Assembly (NCBI GenBank): GCA_020639195.1
Contig: JACKHB010000005.1
Coordinates: 124,001 to 188,000, forward strand
Direction: 5' to 3'
Source of the DNA: Phycisphaeraceae bacterium
GTDB taxonomy: Bacteria; Planctomycetota; Phycisphaerae; Phycisphaerales; UBA1924
Length of the DNA stretch: 64,000 nt
Position 1 is the first letter of the stretch, and every line of letters starts with the position of its first letter. Below the pieces are notes generated by a model. That model was not told where the DNA came from, searched no databases, and saw nothing but the letters and a program-made list of their open reading frames with translations. A program made the translations under genes and the position numbers. Below, piece by piece: positions 33,343 to 41,878 of the stretch.

Positions 33343-34286
33343 GCCGACCTCCCCGCGGCAGCGCGCTGGTTGCCCCGGCGACCTCCGAAGTGTGCGATCA
33401 GCGCCGGCATGAACGGTCGGTCCGTCGATACTTCCAGGTGTTCCGCGCCCGCCCGTGCAACCGCGCGGCGAACCTCTCGGTCTCGCTCGGCCCGATTCTC
33501 TTCGAACCGCCGCCGCACTCGCCTCGAACTCGTATCGACCAGGTACGAACGTCCCGACTCGGAATCCCGCAGCCTCAGCAACCCCGCCCGCGGCAGCACG
33601 TCCTCGCGCGGATCCCCGACACGCACCACCGTGACCTCGTGCTGCCTGGCCAGCCTCAAGAGCCCCGATTCGTACCCCGCGGCGCCCGTCGCCGGGGCCA
33701 GCATGTCCGAGATCAGGAACACGATCGCCCGCCGGCGCTGCACTCGGGCGACGAACTCAAGCGCCGTGCCCAGGCCAGTCCCCTCGCTCTTTGCCCGGTG
33801 GCCCAGCAGCGCGGAGTACACCCGCAGCAGGTGCCTTCGGCCCTTCCGGGGCGGCACAAACACCTCCGGCTCACCCGCAAACAGCACGAGTCCCACGCGG
33901 TCCTGGTGGCGGGCGGCCACGGCCGCGATCGTCGCCGCGACTTCGCTCTGCAGCCTGCCCTTGGTCGTCGCGCTCGTCCCCACCCGCGTAGAGCCGCTCA
34001 CGTCCACCGCCAGGATCACCGTCAACTGTCGCTCTTCCACGAACAGCTTGATGAAGGGCCTGCCCGCGCGGGCCGTGACGTTCCAGTCGATCGCCCGGAC
34101 GTCGTCTCCGGGCTGATACTCGCGTACTTCGGCGAACTCGATGCCCTGGCCCTTGAACGCGCTGTGGTAGTTGCCCGCGAACAGCGAGTCCACCCGCCGC
34201 CTCGCGCGGATCTCCAACCGCTTGACCTCGCGCGCCAGCGAGCCGGCCAGCGCCGCCGCGTCGGGCCGCTCAATCGACCGGGACAT
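33339..34286 (-). CDS. DUF58 family protein of the MoxR/Bat module
   Basis: The 315-residue protein carries the DUF58 core GIEFAEVREYQPGDDVRAIDWNVTARAGRPFIKLF followed by a VWA-like domain (TVILAVDVSGSTRVG) and AIVFLISDMLAP. There is no membrane helix, unlike many DUF58 proteins, so it is probably a cytoplasmic partner of MoxR. It overlaps the MoxR gene by 17 bases and the next gene by an ATGA. Confidence 0.88.
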   Translation of the reverse strand: MSRSIERPDAAALAGSLAREVKRLEIRARRRVDSLFAGNYHSAFKGQGIEFAEVREYQPGDDVRAIDWNVTARAGRPFIKLFVEERQLTVILAVDVSGSTRVGTSATTKGRLQSEVAATIAAVAARHQDRVGLVLFAGEPEVFVPPRKGRRHLLRVYSALLGHRAKSEGTGLGTALEFVARVQRRRAIVFLISDMLAPATGAAGYESGLLRLARQHEVTVVRVGDPREDVLPRAGLLRLRDSESGRSYLVDTSSRRVRRRFEENRAERDREVRRAVARAGAEHLEVSTDRPFMPALIAHFGGRRGNQRAAAGRSA

Positions 34287-35283
34287 GATCGAACACCTCG
34301 CGGATGATGTCGTCGGGAGTCACACCCTCGGCCTGCGCCTCGTAGCTCAGGATGATGCGGTGCCGAAGCACGTCGGCCCCGATCTCCTTGACATCCCCGG
34401 CGGTGGTGTACGCCCTGCGATTGAGAAACGCACGGGCCTTTCCCGCCAGCGCCATGTTGATGCTCGCGCGCGGGCTCGCGCCGAACTCGATGAACCGGCC
34501 GAGATGGTCCAGCCCCATCGCCGCGGGCTCCCGCGTGGCCCGGGCCACCTCGACGATGTAGTCGCGGACCTTCTTGTCGATATAGATCGCATCGACCACC
34601 GCCCGCGCCTTGGCGACCTCGTCCAGCTGCACCACCGGCTCGACCGTCGTCGCGGGCCTCGTCGAGGCCATGCGATCCACGATCTCGCGCTCCTCATCGC
34701 GTTGCGGATAATCGATCGTCAATTTGAGCATGAACCGGTCCACCTGGGCCTCGGGAAGCTGGTACGTACCCTCCTGCTCGATGGGGTTCTGCGTCGCCAG
34801 CACCAGGAACGGATCGCCAAGCCGGAACGACTGATCGCCGATCGTCACCTGCCGCTCCTGCATCGCCTCGAGCAACGCACTCTGCACCTTCGCCGGTGCG
34901 CGGTTGATCTCATCGGCCAGCACGATGTTCGCGAAGATCGGTCCCTTGCGAACGCTGAAGGTTCCCTCGCGCGGGTTGTAGATCTGCGTGCCGATCAGGT
35001 CCGCCGGCAGCAGATCCGGCGTGAACTGAATCCGGCTGAACTCGGCATGCAGCGACTGCGCCAGCACGCTCACCGTCAGCGTCTTGGCCAGCCCAGGCAC
35101 GCCCTCAATCAGGATGTGTCCATTCGTCAAGAGCCCGATCACCAGCTTCTCGACCATGTCCCGCTGCCCGACCACCACCCGTTCGACCGAGCGAATCAGC
35201 GCCCGGACCAGCGTGCTGTGCCGCTCGACCTCTTCCACCAACTGACCCGCGTCCACCGTCATGCCGTCGGCTGCCGTCGTCAT
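34270..35283 (-). CDS. moxR: MoxR-family AAA+ ATPase
   Basis: The 337-residue protein has Walker A as EGVPGLAKT at about 60-68, Walker B as IVLADEINRAPAKVQSALLEAMQE, sensor 1 LATQNPIEQEGTYQLPEAQ, and the arginine-rich VDRFMLKL region. MoxR ATPases act as chaperones for VWA proteins. It is the first gene of the eight-gene minus-strand operon (MoxR-DUF58-lipoprotein-BatA-BatB-BatC-BatD-BatE). The ATG at 35283 has no obvious consensus promoter in the 246 bp upstream. Confidence 0.92.
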   Translation of the reverse strand: MTTAADGMTVDAGQLVEEVERHSTLVRALIRSVERVVVGQRDMVEKLVIGLLTNGHILIEGVPGLAKTLTVSVLAQSLHAEFSRIQFTPDLLPADLIGTQIYNPREGTFSVRKGPIFANIVLADEINRAPAKVQSALLEAMQERQVTIGDQSFRLGDPFLVLATQNPIEQEGTYQLPEAQVDRFMLKLTIDYPQRDEEREIVDRMASTRPATTVEPVVQLDEVAKARAVVDAIYIDKKVRDYIVEVARATREPAAMGLDHLGRFIEFGASPRASINMALAGKARAFLNRRAYTTAGDVKEIGADVLRHRIILSYEAQAEGVTPDDIIREVFDHVPVD

Positions 35284-35529
35284 CCAGATCTCCAGGGGTG
35301 GTGGCGGCTTCCGCCCGTCTCCCGCTCCGCTCCGTGGAGACCCGAGAGACCACCGCCGCGTCCTCTATATGGATGGTACTCGCCGCAGTTGCCGTCGGTT
35401 CGGGACTTGGTGGCATCTACGCCCGCCCGCGGGCCCCCTCATAATGCCCCCGTGCCACCCGCAGACCCGCCGCCGACGCCATGGCGATGCGCTGCGCCGC
35501 CCAGGGACGAACCGACGACGCCGAATCAC

Positions 35530-36750
35530 TCACGCGATCAGCCGGCTGGTGGACGCATCGGCCGTCAGCGTCAGCGCGGGCGTGCCCAGCGCGCGCAGCG
35601 CGCCGGCGTCCGCGGGCCGGTCCGCCCCCGCCGTCGCGTCGATCGACCCCTCGTCCGCGCCGCTCTCGAGCGCCCCGGCCTCGATCAGCGTGCCCACCAC
35701 CCGCAGGATCTCCTCCACGCCTCGGTTGCGGATCGCGTACGACCGCATCGGCCGCCGCTCGCCCGGGGGCGTCGCGTCCAGGCGCTCCAGCATCGCCGAC
35801 ACCCGCTCGTGGGCCGCGGGCGTGGCCGTGACGATCAGCGAGCCGGTCAAAGAGTCCACCACCACCCGCGGCGGCGGCGCCAGGCCCGCCAGCGTCTGGC
35901 CCAGCAGCGAGGCCACCTCCGCCACGCCGAAGTGCCGCGGCGTGTAGGTCCGCGTGTCCTGCGCCTCGGCCACGTCCAGCGACTCGATCAGCGCCCGCCA
36001 GAACTCGGTCGAGGATCGCGGCGCCACGATCAGCACGGCCCGCGCATCGCCCGCGGCGATCACCTCGCCGGGCGTCTTGACGCCCGAGGCCGCCTCCCGC
36101 TTGAGCGCGACCTGCATCGCCAGCGTCGCCATCGGCTGGCCGTCGAGGTGGCCCAGCTCGATGCGCGTGACCGAGACCTCCGGCGGAGCGGCGTCGAGGG
36201 CCGCCACGAATGCCAGGATCTCCACGACCCTCGGACGCAGGTCGCTGACCAGGATCGTCCGCTCGCGGCCCACCGCCACCGCCTCGCCGCCGGGCTTACT
36301 GAGTAACGGCCGGATGGCCTCGAGCACCGAGGCGGCATCGCGGTTGGTGACCGGAACGAGCACCCGCATGTAGCCCGCGGGCACGGGATCGGTTGCGTCC
36401 AGCGACGACTCGATCCGGGCCGTGCCCACCGCGTCCTGCAGCCGCACCACGCTCAGCGCCGGCGAGTCGCCCACGCGGATGGTCGTGAAGCCCCGGGCGG
36501 CAAGCAGGCGGTTGGTCAGGTCCCACAGCTCGGCGTCGGAGACCGCCCCGCGCAGCGTGACCGTCTCGGTCAGGGTCTTTGGTTGGTACTCGATGACCAC
36601 CCCCAGCCGCTCGGCGCAGGCGTCCACGAGGCGGGACAACGCGAGGTCTCCCGAAAGGCGTAATGCCGATTCTTGTGCAGTGCCGAGCGGGGCGATTACG
36701 GCGAGGATCGCCATCTGAGGAAGCCACGCGCAGCCTCGGCAGGGGAGCAC
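35530..36750 (-). CDS. Secretin-like N-domain protein, truncated at the C-terminus
   Basis: The 406-residue product has a signal-like start (WLPQMAILAVIAPLGTAQES), an STN-type domain (LALSRLVDACAERLGVVIEYQPKTLTETVTL), then repeated secretin N1-type modules: VPVTNRDAASVLEAIRPLLS, YTPRHFGVAEVASLLGQTL, YAIRNRGVEEILRVVGTLIEAG. It stops at LTADASTSRLIA, in the middle of what would be the next module, and the outer-membrane secretin domain is absent. Translation of the remaining 250 bp before moxR gives nothing similar. It is probably a 5' fragment of a GspD/PilQ-like gene. Confidence 0.65.
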   Translation of the reverse strand: MLPCRGCAWLPQMAILAVIAPLGTAQESALRLSGDLALSRLVDACAERLGVVIEYQPKTLTETVTLRGAVSDAELWDLTNRLLAARGFTTIRVGDSPALSVVRLQDAVGTARIESSLDATDPVPAGYMRVLVPVTNRDAASVLEAIRPLLSKPGGEAVAVGRERTILVSDLRPRVVEILAFVAALDAAPPEVSVTRIELGHLDGQPMATLAMQVALKREAASGVKTPGEVIAAGDARAVLIVAPRSSTEFWRALIESLDVAEAQDTRTYTPRHFGVAEVASLLGQTLAGLAPPPRVVVDSLTGSLIVTATPAAHERVSAMLERLDATPPGERRPMRSYAIRNRGVEEILRVVGTLIEAGALESGADEGSIDATAGADRPADAGALRALGTPALTLTADASTSRLIA

Positions 36751-36789
36751 TATGTCCTCCGATCAATACCATAAAATTCTGCGCAGCAG

Positions 36790-37470
36790 TCAGTCGCGGT
36801 CTATACAAGTCTGTTCGGCGCGAGCCGTCGGGGCAAAGGCCTCCGCATTAACGATGGAGCCGTAATCACTACCGCATTCAGGACACTGCCGCGCTTCCGC
36901 GCACAACGGGTAACCGCACTTCACACAGCATCGCCGCGATTGTCGAATCCGGTATTTAATTTGATAAAACAGATTGGCGATAGCAATAGCACATATCAGA
37001 ACGACCGTATATAGCACGAATGATCGAAATGCAATTCTGCCGAAGAGCAGTTTCCGTATCTCGCCATCCCTAGTAATTCGAGGCAGACCCGTTATCTGGG
37101 CACCGACATGTTGTACAAAGTCAATGCCACCGATGGCAGCCATGTCGGTCCGTTCTTGTATGGAATCGAACTGGCAATCCGTTGCATCTGGGGCGATCGT
37201 GTTGGCAATATAAAACAAGGGTCGTTGAGAACTATGAAGCCAGAGCTGCAGTGTGACATCAACAGCGATGCACTGGGCCGGAGGCGGCTCCCAATAGACT
37301 ACGTACTTCCCCTCCGCCTGAATTAAGTACGCCGTTGTCGTTGCTGACCCCAGTAGCTTTACTGGAATCGGGAGTAGTAGAGCAGTAGCGGCCGAAGCGA
37401 CGCCTACGACCAAAACACCAGCAGAAAGCCACCATACTGTCCTTTTCTTAGTCACAACCGGGCACACCAT
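36790..37470 (-). CDS. Two-helix membrane protein with C-terminal zinc ribbon
   Basis: The 226-residue protein has a helix at about 12-35, a 110-residue extracytoplasmic region, a second helix (FRSFVLYTVVLICAIAIANLFY), and a zinc ribbon CVKCGYPLCAEARQCPECGSDYG, a tail very common in planctomycetes. It starts six bases after the RHS-tip stop, with AGGT just upstream, and shares that region's lower GC. The tandem order matches toxin followed by immunity gene, so it might neutralise the RHS C-terminal domain, but such zinc-ribbon proteins also occur elsewhere. Confidence 0.6.
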   Translation of the reverse strand: MVCPVVTKKRTVWWLSAGVLVVGVASAATALLLPIPVKLLGSATTTAYLIQAEGKYVVYWEPPPAQCIAVDVTLQLWLHSSQRPLFYIANTIAPDATDCQFDSIQERTDMAAIGGIDFVQHVGAQITGLPRITRDGEIRKLLFGRIAFRSFVLYTVVLICAIAIANLFYQIKYRIRQSRRCCVKCGYPLCAEARQCPECGSDYGSIVNAEAFAPTARAEQTCIDRD

Positions 37471-37476
37471 CAGTAC

Positions 37477-38793
37477 CTAGGGACAGCCAGGACACCACCA
37501 CCATCTATGGAAACTCCTCTGAAAGAATAGGGAGTCGCCGGCATCATAGGTCGCCTGTATTTTAACGTTAGCATCGATTGGACCGCTTCGTACGCCACCA
37601 CCTCCTGAGTAGGTGACATTTCTTCGGAAAACAAATGTCACCTTGTGTGTGGTATTCACCTCCAACAAGGCTGGCGGTGGAACTATCTTGTGGCATTCGA
37701 TGGCAAGAACTTCTCTTTCATTCATGTAGACTTCGCTGCGCACGTGGACCCACTTTGTTTTGCGCTCGGCGATCTGGTTGCCACTGCCATCTAGCGGGGT
37801 GGACTTTGGAAACGCGTTAGCTCCTGGACACCTGATGCGCAGGCGTAATTCGGCATATGCCTTTGCGGGATGATCTATGGCCTGGTGCCACCAAATCCAC
37901 GGTATCCCCCAAGCTGGTACGTGTGCATTAGTAAAACCTTCGGTTGTAGCGACGAGGAACGTATTGCTTTGTCGCGCCTCGAATAGATAGGCTATAGTAA
38001 TCGTAACGTCGCCTGATCGGAAGGTGAAATTCTCATAGTAATCGCCAGGAGGAGGCAACACTGGAACGTCATGACTCATGCAGGTGGGTTTACTAAATAC
38101 TTGTTCTTCGAAGCCGGGTATACAGTTGCCTAGTCCAGATTGGTCTGTCATGACCATCGGTGATGCATTAACATATGAATACACGTTCGGACCGTACGAA
38201 TACTCCAGTGGATCCCTTCTGGTCCACCTCCCGATCTCCGGATCGAGCACGCGGTTTCGGACGTGGTACTTCTTGATGGCGGGGTCCCACTCGTACCCGG
38301 CCAGGCCCTTGCGGTTGCGCAGGTCGCTCGCGTTGGTGTAGCTGCTGAGCTTCTTGCGGCCCATGGCCGGCTGGGCGCTGAGCCCCGACCAGTACGTGCT
38401 GTCGTCTGAGTCCAATGTCCCGTTGGGTCTTCCGTAGTCGAAGTCGCCGCCGGTGGTCGAGCCGGTGACGTCGGCCCTGGGGCTGCTGCCGCCATAGAGC
38501 GTGTTGTAGTAGACCTGGTCGCTCAGGTCGGCGGCGCCGTTGGGCACGCCGTAGTCGTCGGCGCCGCTGGAGATGGTGGCGGTCAGGTCCTTGGCCGGCA
38601 GCCCGTGGGGCACCCCGTAGGGCTCGTACCACGCCCTTTCGAGCACCCGGCCGTTGTCGGCGGTCAGGGCGACCACGTCGGACCGCCAGTTCTGGACGTA
38701 GTACACGCGGCGCTCGAGGGTCGAGTCCGCCGCGGCGTCCCAGGCCGCCACATGGTCGTCCCGCAGGATCACCGAGTCAATATACCCGACCAT
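37477..38793 (-). CDS. Orphan RHS C-terminal tip with dockerin-like loops
   Basis: The 438-residue reading frame begins with ATG directly after an in-frame TAG, at YIDSVILRDD, a point that lies deep inside normal RHS proteins. It keeps the RHS core (KGLAGYEWDPAIKKYHVRNRVLDPEIGRWTRRDPL...YVNASPM) and has two calcium-loop-like units (DYGVPNGAADLSDQVYYNTL; DFDYGRPNGTLDSDDSTYW) inserted before it. The 210 residues after the core are beta-rich, of lower GC and unrecognised; this is where RHS proteins carry a variable toxin domain. No upstream RHS gene is present in the window, so it is a displaced tip or pseudogene. Confidence 0.7.
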   Translation of the reverse strand: MVGYIDSVILRDDHVAAWDAAADSTLERRVYYVQNWRSDVVALTADNGRVLERAWYEPYGVPHGLPAKDLTATISSGADDYGVPNGAADLSDQVYYNTLYGGSSPRADVTGSTTGGDFDYGRPNGTLDSDDSTYWSGLSAQPAMGRKKLSSYTNASDLRNRKGLAGYEWDPAIKKYHVRNRVLDPEIGRWTRRDPLEYSYGPNVYSYVNASPMVMTDQSGLGNCIPGFEEQVFSKPTCMSHDVPVLPPPGDYYENFTFRSGDVTITIAYLFEARQSNTFLVATTEGFTNAHVPAWGIPWIWWHQAIDHPAKAYAELRLRIRCPGANAFPKSTPLDGSGNQIAERKTKWVHVRSEVYMNEREVLAIECHKIVPPPALLEVNTTHKVTFVFRRNVTYSGGGGVRSGPIDANVKIQATYDAGDSLFFQRSFHRWWWCPGCP

Positions 38794-39263
38794 CTACCCG
38801 CACCCAATCCCGCCCCTCGCACCCCAATCGCCGCTGCATAGTCCTTCCTCAGAACAAGAGCCACCGAAGGTGGCTGGAAGATGAGAACTTCCGAAGCCGA
38901 CGACGCAAGCGGCGGCCTTCCTCAGCCAAGCCCCGCCGGACCCGCCGAGAACGAAGGGACTCGCCGTCGGCCGAGCCGGACGCCTCCTCAGAAGACGGGC
39001 CATCGAAGGTGGCTGGAAGATGAGAACTTCCGAAGCCGACGACGCAGGGGCCCGCCTTCTTCAACCAAGCGCCGCCGGACCTGCCAAGAACGAAGGGACT
39101 CGCCGTCGGCCGAGCCGGACCAGTCCTCAGAAAACGGGCCACCGAAGGTGGCTGGAAGATGAGGCGGTCCCGAGCTGGAATCGCCGGGACGCAGCCCCAA
39201 GCCCGCGCGGGCTTCCAGGCTCGATGTCCCTCAGAGTGCCCGACACCGCCCACGGCGCCGCGT
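38794..39263. repeat. 139-bp tandem repeat with hairpins (about 2.3 copies)
   Basis: AAGGTGGCTGGAAGATGAG recurs at 38867, 39006 and 39145, exactly 139 bp apart. Two near-identical units lie between, with a partial third. Each contains GCCACC-GAA-GGTGGC; in copy two it reads GCCATC...GGTGGC, which keeps the stem by a U-G pair. GGAAG...CTTCC forms a second stem, and a long CG-rich stretch follows. The period is not a multiple of three, so it is not one coding frame. No gene is supported in the stretch; the promoter of the next gene follows it. Confidence 0.75.
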
Positions 39264-39339
39264 GAATCCCAAAAGAATCAGATAAAAATCCTATCAAATA
39301 ATTGACATACACAAAAATGTACGGTATGTTTTCGCTGTC
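39264..39339 (+). promoter_or_regulatory. Conserved AT-rich upstream box with -35/-10 and no leader, copy 2
   Basis: TTGACA (39302-39307) and TATGTT (39325-39330) are separated by 17 bp, and the ATG at 39340 follows after nine bases. The preceding 35 bp match the corresponding region before 1066 (cccaaaAGAA..., ATAAAAA, ATCAAA), in the same order and spacing. Confidence 0.75.
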
Positions 39340-39849
39340 ATGGCTCGGTCGCGCCCTGCCAATCCCGAACTGCTCGCCCTGTTCCTCGACCCCGAGGTCC
39401 ACGACCTTCCATCCCTCTCGCGCAGGGCCGGTCTTCCCCTGTCCGACCTGCTGGGGCGTCTGAGCGACCCTTCCTTCACCGCGCTCCTCGACGCCGTCGA
39501 AACCCTCCAGCGCCTCCGCTCCGAGTTCTTCGCGAGCCGGTTCACGCTCGCCGCGTTGAGCGCCCTCGCGGCGATCGCCCGCACCTCGACCGATCCCGCC
39601 GAGGCACGCCGCGCCGCCACCACCATTCTGCAACACACCCGCCGCCCGCCCTTGTCAACGAGCCATGCAACCCGCGCGCGGCGCCCGGCTGAGGCCCCCG
39701 TCCGCGCGCCGCTCCGACTCGGGCTGCGAACAGCACGCCCCCGCGCTCAGCATCCAGGACTCAGAACTCCCCCCTCCCGATTCCCAATCCCCCGGTTCCC
39801 GCTCTCCCGACTCTCCATGCCCCCGCTCCCTCCCTCTCACCTCGTCTGA
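39340..39849 (+). CDS. Small HTH-like protein, copy 2 of a paralogous pair
   Basis: The first 105 residues match copy 1 at 1103 closely: LLALFLDPEVHDLPSLSRRAGLPLSDLLGRL, then DPSFTALLDAVETLQ and ALAAIARTSTDPAEARRAATTIL. The C-terminal 60 residues are low-complexity and probably not conserved. The ATG directly follows a consensus promoter, so the message should be leaderless. Its 3' end overlaps the convergent SecA-like gene by 13 bases. The fold resembles small-terminase/phBC6A51-type HTH proteins. Probably a lineage-specific, dispersed gene family with its own promoter cassette. Confidence 0.65.
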   Translation: MARSRPANPELLALFLDPEVHDLPSLSRRAGLPLSDLLGRLSDPSFTALLDAVETLQRLRSEFFASRFTLAALSALAAIARTSTDPAEARRAATTILQHTRRPPLSTSHATRARRPAEAPVRAPLRLGLRTARPRAQHPGLRTPPSRFPIPRFPLSRLSMPPLPPSHLV

Positions 39850-41870
39850 TGATGCATCGCCAGGTCGAACCACGCCTCCGATTTCGCCGCCTGCGATCGC
39901 AGCACCCGCGCCTTTGCCGACGCCGTCCGCTGCGCCTGACGAAGCAGCACCCACATCAGCACTCCCCGCAGCGGCGAGCGCCGCGCCAGCCACCCCAGCG
40001 ACCGCAGCCCATGCCGCACCACCAGGTCGTCCTCGGGCGACACGTACGTCTCGGCCAGCCCCGGATCGCCCTGGCGACCCGCGCGCCCGTACAGCTGGCG
40101 GTCCACCCGCCGTTCCTCGTTCCGCTCCGTCGCGATCACCACCAGCCCGCCAAGCTCACGTGACCGATCGTCGAGCAGGATGTCCGTGCCGCGCCCCGCC
40201 ATGTTCGTCGCCACGGTCACCGCCCCGCTCCGACCCGCGCCCGCGACAATCTCCGCCTCCTCACCCTCCCGCGTCGCGTTCAGCACGCGGCAGGCCACCC
40301 CGCGCGCGCTCAGCAACTCACCCAGCGTCTCCGAACTCGTGACGCTCCGCGTGCCCACCAGCACCGGCCGGCCCTGCCCGTGCAGCGCGCACACCCGCGC
40401 CGCGACCGCGTCCATCTTCTTCTCGATCGTCGGCAGCACGCGATCGCGCTCCTGCCGACGGATCACCGGCCGGTGCGTCGGCACGCGCACCACCGTCAGC
40501 CCGTAGTCCCGCCACAATTCGTCGGCGACCTCCCAGATCGTGCCCGACATCCCGCACAGCCGCCGGTACCGCTGGAAGTACCGCTGATAGCTCACCCTCG
40601 CCGCGGTATGGCGCTCGTTCGACAGCGCAAGGCCCTCCTTCGCCTCCACCGCCTGGTGGATGCCAAGCTGCCATTGCCGGCCCTCGAGCACGCGCCCCGT
40701 CGAGCGATCGACGATCACCACCTCGTCCTCGCGCACGATGTAGTCCTCGCCCCGCCGGTACAGCGCCTTGGCCGTCAGCGCCTGGATCATCAGCTCCTCG
40801 CGCCGGATCGGCCCCCGCCAGAACGCCGGCAACCGCTCGGCCAGGCCGATCAGCCGCGCCCGCCCCGCCGCGCTCAGCCGCACCTGCCGCGCCCGGCGGT
40901 CCACCGTGTAGTCCTCCCGCTCGGCGAACGACTCCGCCGCCTCCGCCGCGACCCGATGCGGGCTCAGCTCCCCCTCCCGCTCCGAAGGAACATCCACGCC
41001 GATGATCGCCGGCGTGATCGCCTCGTCGATCAGCACGCTGTCCGCCTCATCCACGATCGCCGAGTACTGCCCGCGCTGCACGACCCGCCGGATCCAGTGC
41101 GCCGCCCCCTCCCCCTCGGGCCCGGCCAACTCATCCAGCAGCATCGGCGCCAGCCGCGCGCTCACCGGCGCATGCAGCCGGTCGCGCAGGAAATCGAAGA
41201 TCACCTGCTTGTCCGCCGAGTACGTGATGTCGCACTCATACGCCCGCCGCCGCTCCTCCTGCCCCGTCTGCTCCTGGATCAGCCCGACCCGCAGACCCAG
41301 CCTCCGGTACGAACCCGACGTGAACCTCGCATCGCGCCGCGCCAGATAGTCGTTGACCGTCAGGACGTGCACGCCCCGCCCCAGCCACCCGTCCAGCGCC
41401 GCCGGGAGAATCGCCGTGACCGTCTTGCCCTCGCCCGTGGCCATCTCGGCGCAGCACCCGTTGGCCATGACGATCGCCCCGAGCACCTGCTCCACAAACA
41501 GGTCCAGGCCGGTCTCTCTCCGCACCACCTCCCGCATCACCGCGTACGCCGCGTCCATCGCGCGAGGGTCATCCCGGCGCAGCGCGACCGCCTCGCGCAT
41601 CTCCGCGATGCGATCATCCAGCGCGTGTTCGCTGTGCGACCGCAGCCCATCGGCCTCGCGCACGATGGCCCGCGCCCGCCTCCACTCGATGCGCCTCGCG
41701 CGCCGGCGCGACACCACGCCCCGAAGACGCTCGCCGATCTCGTCGATCCCCCTCGCCGGCAGCACGCGCCGGAACGGACGCGACAGCGCCGGCCACAGCC
41801 GATCGCCCGCGCCATCGCGCGGAGCGCCCGCCCCCAGCAGCGATTCGAACTGGCTCGACGCCTGCGCCAT
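39837..41870 (-). CDS. Short SecA-type ATPase (SecA2-like)
   Basis: The 677-residue protein keeps the SecA motor: Walker A CAEMATGEGKT near residue 145, VNDYLARRDARF, CDITYSADKQVIFDFLRD, Walker B VDEADSVLIDEAITPAII, and in the second half LVGTRSVTSSETLGELL, VTVATNMAGRGTDILL and LYGRAGRQGDPG. It is about 200 residues shorter than housekeeping SecA and lacks the C-terminal zinc-binding tail. It starts eight bases after the membrane-protease gene and is last in a four-gene operon. A dedicated role in exporting the operon's substrate is inferred. Confidence 0.85.
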   Translation of the reverse strand: MAQASSQFESLLGAGAPRDGAGDRLWPALSRPFRRVLPARGIDEIGERLRGVVSRRRARRIEWRRARAIVREADGLRSHSEHALDDRIAEMREAVALRRDDPRAMDAAYAVMREVVRRETGLDLFVEQVLGAIVMANGCCAEMATGEGKTVTAILPAALDGWLGRGVHVLTVNDYLARRDARFTSGSYRRLGLRVGLIQEQTGQEERRRAYECDITYSADKQVIFDFLRDRLHAPVSARLAPMLLDELAGPEGEGAAHWIRRVVQRGQYSAIVDEADSVLIDEAITPAIIGVDVPSEREGELSPHRVAAEAAESFAEREDYTVDRRARQVRLSAAGRARLIGLAERLPAFWRGPIRREELMIQALTAKALYRRGEDYIVREDEVVIVDRSTGRVLEGRQWQLGIHQAVEAKEGLALSNERHTAARVSYQRYFQRYRRLCGMSGTIWEVADELWRDYGLTVVRVPTHRPVIRRQERDRVLPTIEKKMDAVAARVCALHGQGRPVLVGTRSVTSSETLGELLSARGVACRVLNATREGEEAEIVAGAGRSGAVTVATNMAGRGTDILLDDRSRELGGLVVIATERNEERRVDRQLYGRAGRQGDPGLAETYVSPEDDLVVRHGLRSLGWLARRSPLRGVLMWVLLRQAQRTASAKARVLRSQAAKSEAWFDLAMHHQTR

Positions 41871-41878
41871 CGCCCGCC

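Noticed and set aside
34171..36306. A 711-codon plus-strand frame over moxR and the secretin-like gene
   Set aside because: Antisense to MoxR, whose Walker motifs are intact; no recognisable domain.
38849..39200. CRISPR array
   Set aside because: Only 2.3 units of 139 bp with near-identical content and no alternating unique spacers; no cas genes nearby.
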